Origin: Phragmites australis
Taxonomy: Eukaryota > Streptophyta > Magnoliopsida > Poales > Poaceae
Reading direction: 5' to 3'
Assembly: GCF_958298935.1 (NCBI RefSeq)
Contig: NC_084936.1
Location: forward strand, 5,587,501-5,651,500
Length of the DNA stretch: 64,000 nucleotides
The notes under the pieces were generated by a model. It was not told the origin of the DNA. It saw nothing but the letters and a program-made list of their open reading frames with translations, and made no database searches. The position numbers were made by a program, and so were the translations under genes. Of the stretch, positions 47,167 to 58,654 are shown piece by piece. The number at the start of each line of letters is the position of its first letter. The first letter of the stretch is position 1.

Positions 47167-48436
47167 CTGCAGGACATGAGTCTTTCGCTTTGGAGAGGAG
47201 AGCACATGGATTAAACTGCAGAAATTAGCTCGAACGAAGAGCTTGGCCGGCTCCAGTCAACCAAAAGCCGGTGTGGCTTGCTTGTGATTCAACCAACCTT
47301 CTCTCCTTCAGCACTCTCTATCTATCTTTGTTTTTTTTTCCTCTCGAAGATCTTCTCTCTCTTTTTGGCTAAGCTAGGTGTATGCTTCACGAGAAACAAA
47401 AGAAAAACTAGTCGGTACTGATCGCTAACATTTGACTCATGGTTTCTTCCCCGGCCCTTGTTATATTTTCAGAACTAATATCAATTTACAATTATTTATA
47501 CACCTATAAAATAGATAAGTTGTAGTAGATGATCTCTATCTTACATCTTACACGATCAAACGTCAACAATTAAAATTGGTCTTCCGTCTCCTTCCATTTT
47601 AATTGTTTGCATTTATCCCGTCCACCATTCCCTTGTTGCAATCATGATCAGTGATCCTTTCTTTCCTTCCCCGCTTCTTTTCTTTTGCATCCGTCGCTTC
47701 CGCACATCGAACCTCTTCCCCTTCCATGCACCCAACCTCCTCCGATCCGACATCCATCAGTACACGGCCACGCTCTTCCCATATTCGCCCTTTCCCCGTT
47801 TGGTTTCTTCTCCCTAAAATCCCCTATCAACACTTTTGGCACCCTCGACAAATCCCGTTGATTTCGCTCCTCCCCCTCATTGCACTCCTGCTCGCCTCCC
47901 ACATGCCGCCTCTTGTCCCTCTTCCGCTTGGCCGCTCTCTCTCTCCTGCTGTATAACGCCTCCAGCTCCTCTACCGCCTGTCGCTTCCCACCGGCTGGCC
48001 CAAGAGCGAAAACAGATTGCCGGGTGTAGGCTAATACATATTCCTACACCAGTGACCACGATCCCCTACCATAATCCGTGTCGATCACGTGCATCGTCTG
48101 ACCCAACACTGCTAGCTTGCCACGATCGATCAAGGTGCCACCGACCACCGCGTGCTCCACCACCTCCTCCTAGTCCAGATCCTCCTCATCCTTCGCCTCC
48201 ATAGACCGCGTCTCCATGTCGAGCGGCCGAGGGCCCGTGGTGGAGCCCTGCGCAAGCAATGGAAGAAGAAGGAGCTGAGATGTTAAGGCTAACTATGTGC
48301 GCTGCGGAGCACATCAGCTTGATTGGTTGATGCGGTGGGTGAGGGGTCATCGGCGTTGCCCCTCATGCTTGCCTCAATGATCCATCATCGATCCTTTTCA
48401 CTCCTCAACCGTTGGCATGTCCTATCACAGCCAGCG

Positions 48437-49740
48437 CCTCAACTTAGCGCCAATGTACGATATAACATCAACTTAAACCCTACACCACTTTGGCGTTGAG
48501 TTGGGACTTATCACTACGTGAAAAAAAAATTCATTAGTGACGGATGATAACCGTCATTAGTTGAGTTGGGACTTATCACTACGTGAAAAAAATTTATTAG
48601 TGATGAGTGATAATCGTCATTAGTGACAGATTCCGTACCCATCACCCTGAACACATAACTAATGAGGTCATTAGTGACAGGTCGTAATTTTGACCCGTCA
48701 CTCTTGATTGACAAACGCTTTTTGCGTTTTATGGATATGAAAAAGTCAAAAAAAAAATAACCTGAGCCATCCCCACGTAGATCCATCGAATATGCCCCAT
48801 AAGCCACGCTATTTTTTACACTATTTTCAGTCTGCGTTCCATGAGAATCGAACTTGCGACCTCTCCCGCACGCACGTAGCCCCCTTACAACCCCACCTAC
48901 CATGTAGTTATGATAGAAACCGGATATTATATCCTTTTAACCTTATTTGCTGAAGGTCATTAGTGACGTTTTATAACCGTGACCTGTCACTAATGATTGA
49001 TTTTGCTTAATTTCATCGAGGGTTATAATTTACATATAAAATATTTCTTCATCCAAATTTGTATTAATATTTTATGAATTTTTGAATATCTCATGCAAAC
49101 GATCGCAATTTGATAGGTGTCCTAGAGTGCCCTTCAGTAAACATGCATAAATTTTACATACGAGCTCCGATTTTAACGTTTTTTACTCTACGAACATTAA
49201 AGAAAAAGTTACATCCATTTCTTCATGTAACGTTGGGTTCGAAAAATTTTCTAAGGCCACATTCGGTCTATAAGATTAAGTTCTCGCCTCTTGAAGTTTC
49301 TGCACCGTTTTCGAAATACGTATTTGTGTCCATAGGCGCCACCCCCATACGCAACAAACTTGAGCAGAAATGTACAATGGTTCATATTTTAGTACTACTG
49401 AGGTGAGAAAAAATAAAAGAAAAATAAAAAATTTGTGAATAACGTTATTAGTGACCGGTCACAACTTGATCTGTTACTAATGACTGACATATGATGGCTC
49501 ATCACTGATAAGTTGATCATTAATGGCAGATCATAACTTAACCTATCATTATTATCACCAGTGATTGATCATATTACGACTCGTCACTAATAATCACGGG
49601 TCTATATCGAGTCCCGATCAGATGGTACATTAGTGATGGATCCCATCACTAATAGATCTTCAATGATAGGTCTCAACGATCATCACTAATTTGGTGTCAC
49701 TAATTAGGTGGCAATTAGCTAAATCTCCTACATCCCTATC
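48437..49740. mobile_element. TTAGTGACGGG-repeat DNA element, copy C
   Basis: It shares with copy B the 80-base leader CCTCAACTTAGCGCCAA...TTGGCGTTGAGTTGGG, then CACTACGTGAAAAAAA, then the whole body to CTAATTAGGTGGCAATTAGC and CTACATCC. The first 65 bases after the CACTA terminus are tandemly duplicated (48512 and 48575). It lies exactly between segmental copies 1 and 2. No transposase is present. Confidence 0.75.
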
Positions 49741-50044
49741 CTAAATCAGCTATGGCTTTGACACTGAGATGTTGCACCCTAGCACCTTTGAGACCTGGTA
49801 GGTTAATCTGGGACATAGTTTCGGGTAGGAACCATTATTAGAAAATGATTAAATAAGAAGTCGAAATAGGCCAAATATAGCATCGCCATCTAACGCAACT
49901 TGTCAGCACTCAAAGCAAAGTAAGCAAGAAGACAAAGGAGCCCCCGGTATCCAGGAAAGAAACGAAAGCCCCCGCCCACCAGAAGGCCAAAACCATGGCC
50001 GCCAGCCTCCTGTTTTGCACTCCACACATGCGTCACTTCCCTCC

Positions 50045-50051
50045 TATATAA
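50045..50051 (+). promoter_or_regulatory. TATA box of wound-induced gene, copy 2
   Basis: TATATAA lies 118 bases before the ATG and is conserved at 53427-53433 in copy 3. The 5' untranslated leader is C/A-rich (ACAACCATCTCAACCGAG). Confidence 0.75.
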
Positions 50052-50162
50052 CCACCACCAAGCTCCCTGCCCCTTCACAACCATCTCAACCGAGCTCATC
50101 TCATCTCTACTCTGCTCCGCATCAGCTCAAGAAGCTAGCTACAAGGTCAGGCAGATACTGCA

Positions 50163-50408
50163 ATGGCGTCGGCAGCGAAGGCGTCGTGGATGGCGGCCAT
50201 GAGCGTGGGCGCGGTGGAGTCGCTCAAGGACCAGGTGGGCCTCTGCCGCTGGAACTACGCGCTACGCTCGGTGCACCGCGCCGCCAGGGCCAGCATCGGC
50301 GGTGGCGCGGGGAGACTGACTCCGACGGCGGTGGAGAGGCGGAGGGCCAAGGAGGCCGAGGAGGGGCTCCGCACAGTGATGTACCTCAGCTGCTGGGGCC
50401 CCAATTGA
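50163..50408 (+). CDS. Wound-induced protein (DUF3774 family), copy 2
   Basis: The 81-residue product [20 protein letters not shown]...[10 protein letters not shown] has the family's hallmarks: an N-terminal alanine-rich helix, [21 protein letters not shown] near residues 16-36, a basic middle with [12 protein letters not shown], and the invariant C-terminal YLSCWGPN. Family members are small plant proteins whose transcripts rise after wounding or stress; their biochemical role is not established. A single exon with its own TATA box and intact leader suggests a working gene. It differs from the copy at 53545 by one silent base (C50390 against T53772). GC content is about 70%, far above its surroundings. 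Confidence 0.9.
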   Translation: MASAAKASWMAAMSVGAVESLKDQVGLCRWNYALRSVHRAARASIGGGAGRLTPTAVERRRAKEAEEGLRTVMYLSCWGPN

Positions 50409-52149
50409 GCCAGCTAATCATGCTAATTAGTTGCTACTAGGAGAGCTTGTTTGTATAAATTGTAGGGAATTAAGAGCCTTGGCTAATCCTAGCGATACCA
50501 GGATCTTGGCTCTCTGTACATGCTGTTGCTGATGACGATGAAAACTTTTTGCCTTTTTGTGACCTGAAAAATACTTGATCCATGTCTGAAATTATCTTGC
50601 GTACTACTACTAGCATGGTGTGTGATGTGTTACAAGAACAGAGCTGTGTATCAAGGCAATGGCCAATCACTGTGTGCTTCCTCGATCACACACACCAGGG
50701 AGCTCAGCTGAGGCGTCAATCACCAAACCAACTGGAGCAGTAAGAGATGTTGCTTCTGTAATGCAAATGAAACAATATAGCATCTCATTTTTTTGTCATT
50801 TGTAAAAATTATTTGGATATAACGTTTGGGTAACCCAACCTCCACGTAATGTTTCAAACATGTATAGAACATGGCTAGGTAGTATAGGTTTAGAAATGAA
50901 AAAACAAATTTTGGTAGGGATAGGTGCGTTATGCTGGTTCAGTTGTGATTTTTGATAAAGTAATGATTCACTCTTACATAAGTCATCTTTAGTAGTATTT
51001 ATTGGATAAGGTTCCAAAACTTATTACAGAAGAGGAGGTGCAGTACATTATGCAATCGGCGTGCCGACTTTATGCAATCGGCGTGCCGACTTTTGGAGAC
51101 CACTACAATGATTACAATTATATTAAACAGTAGTGGTCGTTTTTTTCTCTCTTACATTATGTGTGTTAAAGTGGTTCTTACATCATGTGTGTTAAAGTGG
51201 TTATGTTGTAGACAGGGTCTACACTATATGCTTTTCTATTGTAATAAGTGAGAAAGTAATCTATGTGGTAGACAGGGTTTACATTATAGTAAAAAGTTGT
51301 AACAGCGATATGATATATTGTGAGATGTAGAGGTTAGAATGTTTTTAAGTAATTCTATTACCTTAAAAAAGACTGGAGAAGTATCCTGAAGTAAAGGACT
51401 AGCTAGATACGGTCGAATTGAAATACAAAGTAGCGGCCCTCTACAGATGCTTCTACTCTATCCACGAGCAGTATATATATATACACACACACCGTGATGT
51501 GCATTCACAGAATATTGTGATAATTTACCCTGAAAGAAGAATTCTTTATATTGAACTTTGAGCAGATAACTCTCTTGGATGGGTATATGTCCCTGAAAAT
51601 AAGCCAAGTGTTGGAAATTTGCTAATTCATTAGAAACCTACTTAGAAGTTTAAAAAATAGCACGTCTTGAGTAACACATAACTTTGAGCAGATAACCCTA
51701 ATTAGAATATTCTGATGATTTATTCTAAAAGAAATCATCTATCTTATTAGTCACAACGTTGATAGTAACGCAGAAATTTTACAAAACATACTCCATAGGA
51801 AGTGAAATATACCCCCTCTGATCCAATCTATAAGTCGTTTAGCACATTGACACACTTTTACTAATAATTTTGATGATAATATGATATTTAGAATAGAAAA
51901 AGTATATATTACAAAAAAATATTTCACAACGGATCTAGTGATCTTAATTTTACCTTGTTAATATGTGAAATTGTCCATACAGTGATGCTCAAAGTTAAAA
52001 ATATTTGACAGACACAAATCCTAAAATACCTATATTTTCGAACAGAGGGGTACTCTAATTTTTTTTTATCTAGGGAGTATCTGTGTTTACCTAAGACAAT
52101 AGATAAGTTAGGACCATGCGTTCATGTTCAGATTCAGCAGACCTATAGT

Positions 52150-52690
52150 AAGGAGCGAAATTAGTCATGAGCTAAGGCTATCTCCAGTAGCTATCTTAAA
52201 TTTTCATTCTCAAAAATACTATTACAACATCCCTTATCACTATTATAGTATTCTTTATTTTTTCATCTCCAGCAGCTACCTTATTTACTACTTTCTACTA
52301 CTATTTTTCCTCCCTTCGATCCCACTGTCAGCCTTTGTAAAAAAAATACTGTAACAGTATTCTCTCTCTGGTCTCCCTGTCAGCCACTGTAAACAGTACT
52401 GATACAATACCCCTAGGCAAAATACATGTTCATACTCTCTCCGCAACACTGTAGCAGTACTGTGCGACACTGTACCACCAGATAAGGTGTTACGCATTTT
52501 CAGTGCTACAGTATTGTACGGGGTACTGTAGTACTGGATAGTGGAACTGCTAGCGTTGGCTTAAGTCTAAGGCTGTCCCATTTAATTTAAATTGGGTTTA
52601 AAAAATCTATTATTTACAAGGTAAATATAATAAAAATTTAGAGTCAAATCCGGACTAAAAACCACCTCCTGAGGCCTAGTTTCGCCCCTG
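52150..52690. mobile_element. hAT-type MITE in copy 2, split by a Tourist-like MITE
   Basis: This is the same ancestral insertion as at 46151 and 55274, with 386 bases plus a TAA duplication inserted at 52176. The right target octamer CCTGTAGC follows at 52691. Confidence 0.85.
52176..52561. mobile_element. Tourist-like (PIF/Harbinger) MITE nested in hAT MITE
   Basis: It is 386 bp and starts GGCTATCTCCAGTAG. The right end has decayed (AGCGTTGGCT). TAA is duplicated (52173-52175 and 52562-52564), and copies 1 and 3 carry one uninterrupted TAA at the same place (46174). The sequence is closely related to the MITE at 26637, including ACTATTACA repeats and ACTGTAGCA motifs. Confidence 0.94.
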
Positions 52691-53426
52691 CCTGTAGCTG
52701 TTACTGGATATCTAGCTCTCTGCATCCATTGCATCAGCACTGGACACTAACATCGCAAATTACACATTCGCCCCTGGTCTCCTGGAAACCGTTGTCTCCG
52801 GCCACTGGTTTTCCTAACAACTTAGAATATAATCCCACATAAGTTTCCGGGATGCATGCTTTATCCACTTCTCAACGTCTTGTTTCCGGGATGCATGCAT
52901 TGATCTTATGGCTTGGATAAGTGTGCAAATGGACCTGCAGGACATGAATCTTTCGCTTTGGAGAGGAGAGCACATGGATTAAACTGCAGAAATTAGCTCG
53001 AACGAAGAGCTTGGCCGGCTCCAGTCAACCAAAAGCCGGTGTGGCTTGCTTGTGATTCAACCAACCTTCTCTCCTTCAGCACTCTCTATCTTTCTTTTCC
53101 CCTCAAAGATCTTCTCTCTCTTTTTGGCTAAGCTAGGTGCATGCTTCACGAGAAACAAAAGAAAAACTAGTCAGTACTGATAGGTTAATCTGGGACATAG
53201 TTTCGGGTAGGAACCATTATTAGAAAATGATTAAATAAGAAGTCGAAATAGGCCAAATATAGCATCGCCATCTAACGCAACTTGTCAGCACTCAAAGCAA
53301 AGTAAGCAAGAAGACAAAGGAGCCCCCGGTATCCAGGAAAGAAACGAAAGCCCCCGCCCACCAGAAGGGCAAAACCATGGCCGCCAGCCTCCTGTTTTGC
53401 ACTCCACACATGCGTCACTCCCCTCC

Positions 53427-53433
53427 TATATAA
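53427..53433 (+). promoter_or_regulatory. TATA box of wound-induced gene, copy 3
   Basis: TATATAA lies 118 bases upstream of the start codon, identical in position to copy 2. Confidence 0.75.
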
Positions 53434-53544
53434 CCACCACCAAGCTCCCTGCCCCTTCACAACCATCTCAACCGAGTTCATCTCATCTCTACTCTGCTCC
53501 GCATCAGCTCAAGAAGCTAGCTACAAGGTCAGACAGATACTGCA

Positions 53545-53790
53545 ATGGCGTCGGCAGCGAAGGCGTCGTGGATGGCGGCCATGAGCGTGGGCGCGGTGGA
53601 GTCGCTCAAGGACCAGGTGGGCCTCTGCCGCTGGAACTACGCGCTACGCTCGGTGCACCGCGCCGCCAGGGCCAGCATCGGCGGTGGCGCGGGGAGACTG
53701 ACTCCGACGGCGGTGGAGAGGCGGAGGGCCAAGGAGGCCGAGGAGGGGCTCCGCACAGTGATGTACCTCAGTTGCTGGGGCCCCAATTGA
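53545..53790 (+). CDS. Wound-induced protein (DUF3774 family), copy 3
   Basis: It encodes the same 81-residue protein as the gene at 50163, with the C-terminal YLSCWGPN signature. The only coding change is a silent AGC to AGT serine codon near the end. TATA box, leader and stop context (TGAGTC against TGAGCC) are preserved, so both genes are probably expressed, likely with the same wound or stress response. The near identity of the gene against the more diverged distal flank points to very recent duplication or to gene conversion. A third copy is expected upstream at segment copy 1 but is missing. Confidence 0.9.
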   Translation: MASAAKASWMAAMSVGAVESLKDQVGLCRWNYALRSVHRAARASIGGGAGRLTPTAVERRRAKEAEEGLRTVMYLSCWGPN

Positions 53791-55273
53791 GTCAGCTAAT
53801 CATGCTAATTAGTTGCTACTAGGAGAGCTTGTTTGTATAAATTGTAGGGAATTAAGAGCCTTGGCTAATCCTAGTGATACCAGGATCTTGGCTCTCTGTA
53901 CATGCTGTTGCTGATGACGATGAAAACTTTTTGCCTTTTTGTGACCTGAAAATTACTTTATCCATGTCTGAAGTTATCTTGCGTACTACTACTAGCATGG
54001 TGTGTGATGTGTTACAAGAACAGAGCTGTGTATCAAGTCAATGGCCAATCACTGTGTGCTTCCTCGATCGCACACACCAGGGAGCTCAGCTGAAGCGTCG
54101 TCGATCTCCAAACCAACTGGAGCAGTAAGAGATGTTGCTTCTATAATGCAAATGAAACAATATAACGTTTGGGTAACCCAACCTCCGTAATGTTTCAAAC
54201 ATGTATAGAACATGGCTAGATAGAATAGGTTTAGAAATGAAAAAACAAAATTTGGGGATAGGTGCCTTATGTTGGGTATTTTGGTTCAATTGAAATGATG
54301 TGATTTTTGATAAAGTAAATATTCACTCTTACGTGCAAATCATCTTCAGAGTATTTATTGGGTAAAGTTCTGAATGCAAATGATGTGCTGATTTTTGGAG
54401 ACCAATACAATGATTACAATTATGTTAAATAGTGGTGGTCATTTTTAATAATGATCGGTTAGATATATCGTGAGATGTACAGAGGCTGGAATGTTTTTAA
54501 GTTATTTTATTATCTTAAAAGAACTAGAGCAGTGACCTGAAGTAAAGTACTAGCTAGATACTGTCAAATTGAACTACAGAGTAGCGGACCTCTGCGGATG
54601 CTTCTACTATATATATATACACACACACCGTGACGTGCATTCACAGAATATTGTGATAATTTACCCTGAAAGAAGAATTCTTTATATTGAACTTTGAGCA
54701 GATACTCTTGGATGGGTATATGTCCCCTGAAAATAAGCCAAGTGTTGGAAATTTGCTAATTCATTAGAAACCCTACTTAGAAGTTTAAAAAATAGCACGT
54801 CTTGAGTAACACATAACTTTGAGCAGATAACCCTACTTAAAATATTTTGATGATTTATTCTAAAAGAAATTATCTATCTTATTAGTCAGAGCGTTGAGAG
54901 TAACGCAGAAATTTTACAAAACATACTCCATAGGAAGTGAAATATACCCCCTCTGATCCAATTTAGCACATCGACACACTTTTACTAATAATTTTGATGA
55001 TAATATGATATTTAGAATAGAAAAAGTATATATTACGAAAATATATTTCACAATGAATCTAGTGATCTTAATTTTACCTTGTCAATATGTGAAATTGTCC
55101 ATACAATGATTCTCAAAGTTAAAAATATTTGACAGACACAAATCCTAAAACATCTATATTTTCGAACGGAGAGGTACTCCTATTTTTTTTTATCTAGGGC
55201 GCGTCTGTGTTTACCTAAGACAATATACAAGTTAGGACCATGCGTTCATGGCCAGATTTAGCAGACCTGTAGC

Positions 55274-55428
55274 CAGGGGCGGAGTTAGCCATTCGGTAAG
55301 TCTCAGACTGTCCCATTCAAATTTAAATTGGATCTAAAAAATCTATTATTTACAAGGTAAATATAATAAAAATTTAGATTCAAATCCCGGACTAAAAACC
55401 ACCTCCCTGGAGCCTAGTTCCGCCCCTG
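55274..55428. mobile_element. hAT-type MITE in copy 3 (best preserved)
   Basis: It is 155 bp with termini CAGGGGCGGAGTTAG and CTAGTTCCGCCCCTG, and a perfect octamer duplication CCTGTAGC (55266-55273 and 55429-55436). The interior is AT-rich. This copy defines the boundaries for its decayed relatives at 46151 and 52150. Confidence 0.95.
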
Positions 55429-56918
55429 CCTGTAGCTGTTACTGGATAGCTAGCTCTCTGCATCCATTGCATCAGCACTGGACACTAACATCGCAAATTA
55501 CACATTCGCCCCTAGTATCCTGGAAACCGTTGTCTCCGGCCACTGGTTTTCCGAACAAATTAGAATATAATCCCACATAAGTTTCCGGGATGCATGCTTT
55601 ATCCACTTCTCAACGTCTTGCTTCCGGGATGCATGCATTGATCTTATGGCTTGGATGAGTGTGCAAATGGACCTGCAGGACATGAGTCTTTCGCTTTGGA
55701 GAAGAGAGCACATGGATTAAACTGCAGAAATTAGCTCGAATGAAGAGCTTGGCCGGCTCCAGTCAACCAAAAGCCGGTGTGGCTTGCTTGTGATTCAACC
55801 AACCTTCTCTCCTTCAGCACTCTATCTTTCTTTTTCTCTCGAAGATCTTCTCTCTTTTTGGCTAAGCTAGGTGCATGCTTCACGAGAAACAAAAGAAAAA
55901 CTAGTCGGTACTGATCGCTAACATTTGACTTATCTTTTTTCCCCGGCCCTCGTTATCTTTTCAGAACTAGTGTCAATTTACTATTATCTATATATCTATA
56001 AAATAGATAAGTTGTAACAAATTCGAACGATCTCCATCTTACCACTTACACAATCAAACATCAACAATTAAAATTGGTCTTCCGTCTCATTCCCTTTTAA
56101 TTATTTGCATTTATCCCTCCACCATTCTCTTGTTGCAATCATGATCAATGATCCTTTCCTTCCTTCCCCGCTTCTTTTCTTCTCCATCCGTCCCTTCCAC
56201 ACATTCAACCTCTTCCCCTTCCATGCACCCAACCTCCTCCGATCCGACATCCATCAGTACACGGCCACACTCTTCCCATATTCTCCCTTTCCCCGTCCGA
56301 TCCCCAATTGACACTTTTGGCACCCTCGACAAATCCTGTTGATTTTGCTCCTCACCCCCCTCATCGTGCTCCTGCTTCTCACCTCCCACATGCCGCCTCT
56401 TGTCCCTCTTCCGCTTGGCCGCCCTCTCTCCTGACGTATGCCGCCTCCAGCTCCTCTACTGCCCATCGCTTCCCACCAGCTATCCCAATAGCGAAAACGG
56501 ATTGCCGGGTGTAGGCTAGTACATATTCCTACACCAGTGACCACGATCCCCTACCATAATCGGCATCGATCACTGGCATCGTCTGACCCCAACACCACTA
56601 GCTTGCCATGATCGATCAAGGTGCCACCAACCACCGCATGCTCCACCTCCTCCTCCTAGTCCGGGTCCTCCTCATTCTTCGCCTCCACGGACCGCGTCTC
56701 CATGCTGAGCAGCTGAGGCCCCGTGGTGTAGCCCTGCGCAAGCAATGGCAGAAGAAAGAGCCGAGATGTTAAGGTTAACTATGTGTGCTGCGGAGCACAT
56801 CAACTTGATTGGTTGATGCGGTGGGCGAGGGGTCATTGGCGTTGCCCCCTCATGCTTGCCTCAGCAATCCATCATCGATCCTTTTCACTCCTCAACCGTT
56901 GGCGCATCCTGTCGTAGC

Positions 56919-57827
56919 TAGTGGCGGAGCTAGGATATTTGTGTTGGGTAGGTACTCCAACTTTTTATAAGACTGCGAAATGAATATATAAGTAAAAGAT
57001 TCCTAAAAGCACAATACAAATGTATTTAAAAATATATCATAATATTACAAATTCAACAAATAAGGTCTTACATAAATAGAAGATTACAATACTACTCTAT
57101 ATTCTTCACTTTGTGCTTTCTCATGGCCATGAAAGTCTCAATTATGTCATCCTCGCTTACTTTGAAGAAAATATCCAGCTCAATAAATGTGATTAAGCCA
57201 TATAATGATTCAAAGTTTGTCACAAACCACATAATCTAATTTCTAAAATTCTACTAATTAAGTATCATATGAGTAATATGAATAATAAAGAAAAACAATA
57301 ACATCGATATCTGTCAAACAAATATTGAAACAATTAATAAGATCGATCAATCCCAATAATAACAACTAGTACTCTATCGTGCAATGCATCTGCTCCAACT
57401 CCTAGCTAGTGCTGCTTTCCTATCTCTTTTCCCTTTTTCTAGACAAGAATCAAAACTAGTACTTGATTTTCTAGGCAAGGATAAAGCAATTAGTAACTTA
57501 CTTGTTGTTAATCTCTTGCTAAATTTTATCAATAACACCAATATATATTCTCTTTTATAATGATCATCAACTATTTGTACTAGGTAAATTGAAGCTTATG
57601 GCATTGCAAATTTGGAAATTGCAATCAACATTGAACATACAAGATTATAAGATCAATTGAAGCTCACGTTATTGCAATATTGAACCTCAAACATATGTGC
57701 TGGCTGAGTGGTTGTGCTCTGTGCTCACAGCCTCACTCTCCCTGGCCCCTACACATACTTGAAAAAAATGGATTGGATACCCTGGCAGTCCCAGGTCCAC
57801 CTGAACTACCCACTGGATCCGCCTATG
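56919..57827 (-). mobile_element. hAT deletion derivative ending copy 3
   Basis: It is 909 bp. The left end TAGTGGCGGAGC and the reverse complement of the right end CATAGGCGGATC are short inverted repeats. The octamer GTCGTAGC is perfectly duplicated (56911-56918 and 57828-57835). The minus strand carries a transposase C-terminal remnant. The remainder is AT-rich and non-coding. Confidence 0.88.
57092..57217 (-). pseudogene. hAT transposase C-terminal fragment
   Basis: The minus strand encodes NFESLYGLITFIELDIFF followed by KVSEDDIIETFMAMRKHK and a stop. This resembles the last segment of TTF-type/hAT transposases (I-E-x-D-I/L-F, then D-x-I-I-x-x-F-x-x-M). About 40 residues remain of a protein normally several hundred long. 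It is a deletion remnant without function, but it fixes the element's class and orientation. Confidence 0.7.
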
Positions 57828-57835
57828 GTCGTAGC

Positions 57836-58654
57836 AGGCGTTGGCGAAACGCATGCATTCAGGTACATGTACACCTTTCATGGATGCGCGCTAGCTTCCC
57901 GACCAAAATACTCAATTGAAGAATCATTCTTTCATTCATGTTAGTCGATGGATGCCTTCTATGGAGGAGAGAGGGCTGAGCTTGGGCCAAGAAACAATTG
58001 CATCCACTTAGTTATATGTCTAATTGATATGTTTTTTTCTTCCTATTTCAGTTGGTCCTCAATACAAAACGATGCTATATTTTTTTGATGCTTGACACAT
58101 TCACTCGGTATTAGATTAATTGAGGAAGGAAAACGACGATTGAGGTGGTGGTTTTCAAAAGAAGTTGTGATCATTGCTTGTTAGTCAATTTAATTGAAAA
58201 TTGCAATATCATCATCTTTGATAATGGTTCACACTCCTTTCCCAGCTAAAGAGAATTTCCATGGGCGAAGTTAGTCTTGTTTTCCTTAGAGCAAAGTCTG
58301 TGATTAGGACATATTTACATGTTATAGAGTTAGACCACAGATTGTATCAATAATGGAAAAGCCTTGCTTAATTTGGTATTGTAAAATATGCTTTCTTATG
58401 GCTTTGCTAATATGATTCTATAAAATTGGTTTTTGTTACTTATTACAATATTTTTTTTCTTAATTTCTCTATTGTTTCATACTTTGTTTGATGCGGAATG
58501 TGTAGTTGTGGTGTTAGAAGAGCGCAAGAAGAAGGGATGAGGATAAGGATGGGGCTAGCAATCATGATAGCCGCTTTGCATATGTTCAACTTCGCAAATG
58601 ATAAATATGATGTTTATTCATGGTGCATATTGCGTAGACACGAGAGCTTTATGA
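57836..58654. other. Spacer after the hAT element
   Basis: AT-rich sequence without a supported gene. Short open frames (for example 58498-58743) have no family resemblance. The last 100 bases run into the repeat-bearing region described next. Confidence 0.4.

Larger units (their letters stand above)
44613..48436 (+). repeat. Segmental repeat, copy 1 (lacks the wound-induced gene)
   Basis: From ATCTTGCGTACTACTACTAG it matches the 3' flank of both wound-induced genes (50597 and 53978) and then continues through the same markers (CAGATAACTCTCTTGG, CACCTCC...GAGGCCTAG-like MITE, GCTTGGCCGGCTCCAGTC). It extends further than copy 2, matching copy 3 to the end at 48436/56918. The promoter, gene and first 3' bases are absent; the CACTA borders the break. 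It contains a local tandem duplication of about 60 bases (45020-45135). Its terminal 1.2 kb holds no convincing gene. Confidence 0.9.
49799..53180 (+). repeat. Segmental repeat, copy 2
   Basis: The unit runs from AGGTTAATCTGGGACATAG to ACTAGTCAGTACTGAT and is followed immediately by copy 3, giving a period of 3382 bp for the promoter-gene part. It is cut short at its 3' end relative to copies 1 and 3. It contains the first wound-induced gene, a hAT MITE and, inside that, a Tourist-like MITE. Small local duplications occur at 51047-51090 (ATGCAATCGGCGTGCCGACT twice) and 51160-51200. Confidence 0.95.
53181..56918 (+). repeat. Segmental repeat, copy 3
   Basis: It starts AGGTTAATCTGGGACATAG directly after copy 2 and runs to CCTGTCGTAGC, matching copy 1 at its distal 1 kb. 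Its 5' part and gene are about 99% identical to copy 2 (about four differences in 363 upstream bases, one in the coding region). Its 3' part is closer to copy 1 at several sites. It contains the second wound-induced gene and an intact form of the shared hAT MITE. Confidence 0.95.

Noticed and set aside
47648..48204. Proline/serine-rich frames in the distal part of segment copy 1, with relatives at 56105-56514
   Set aside because: The frames differ between copies by indels and stops, so coding constraint is not supported.
57680..57944. Short frames near the right end of the 909-bp hAT element
   Set aside because: They span the element end and its target duplication, so no conserved protein can be encoded across this junction.
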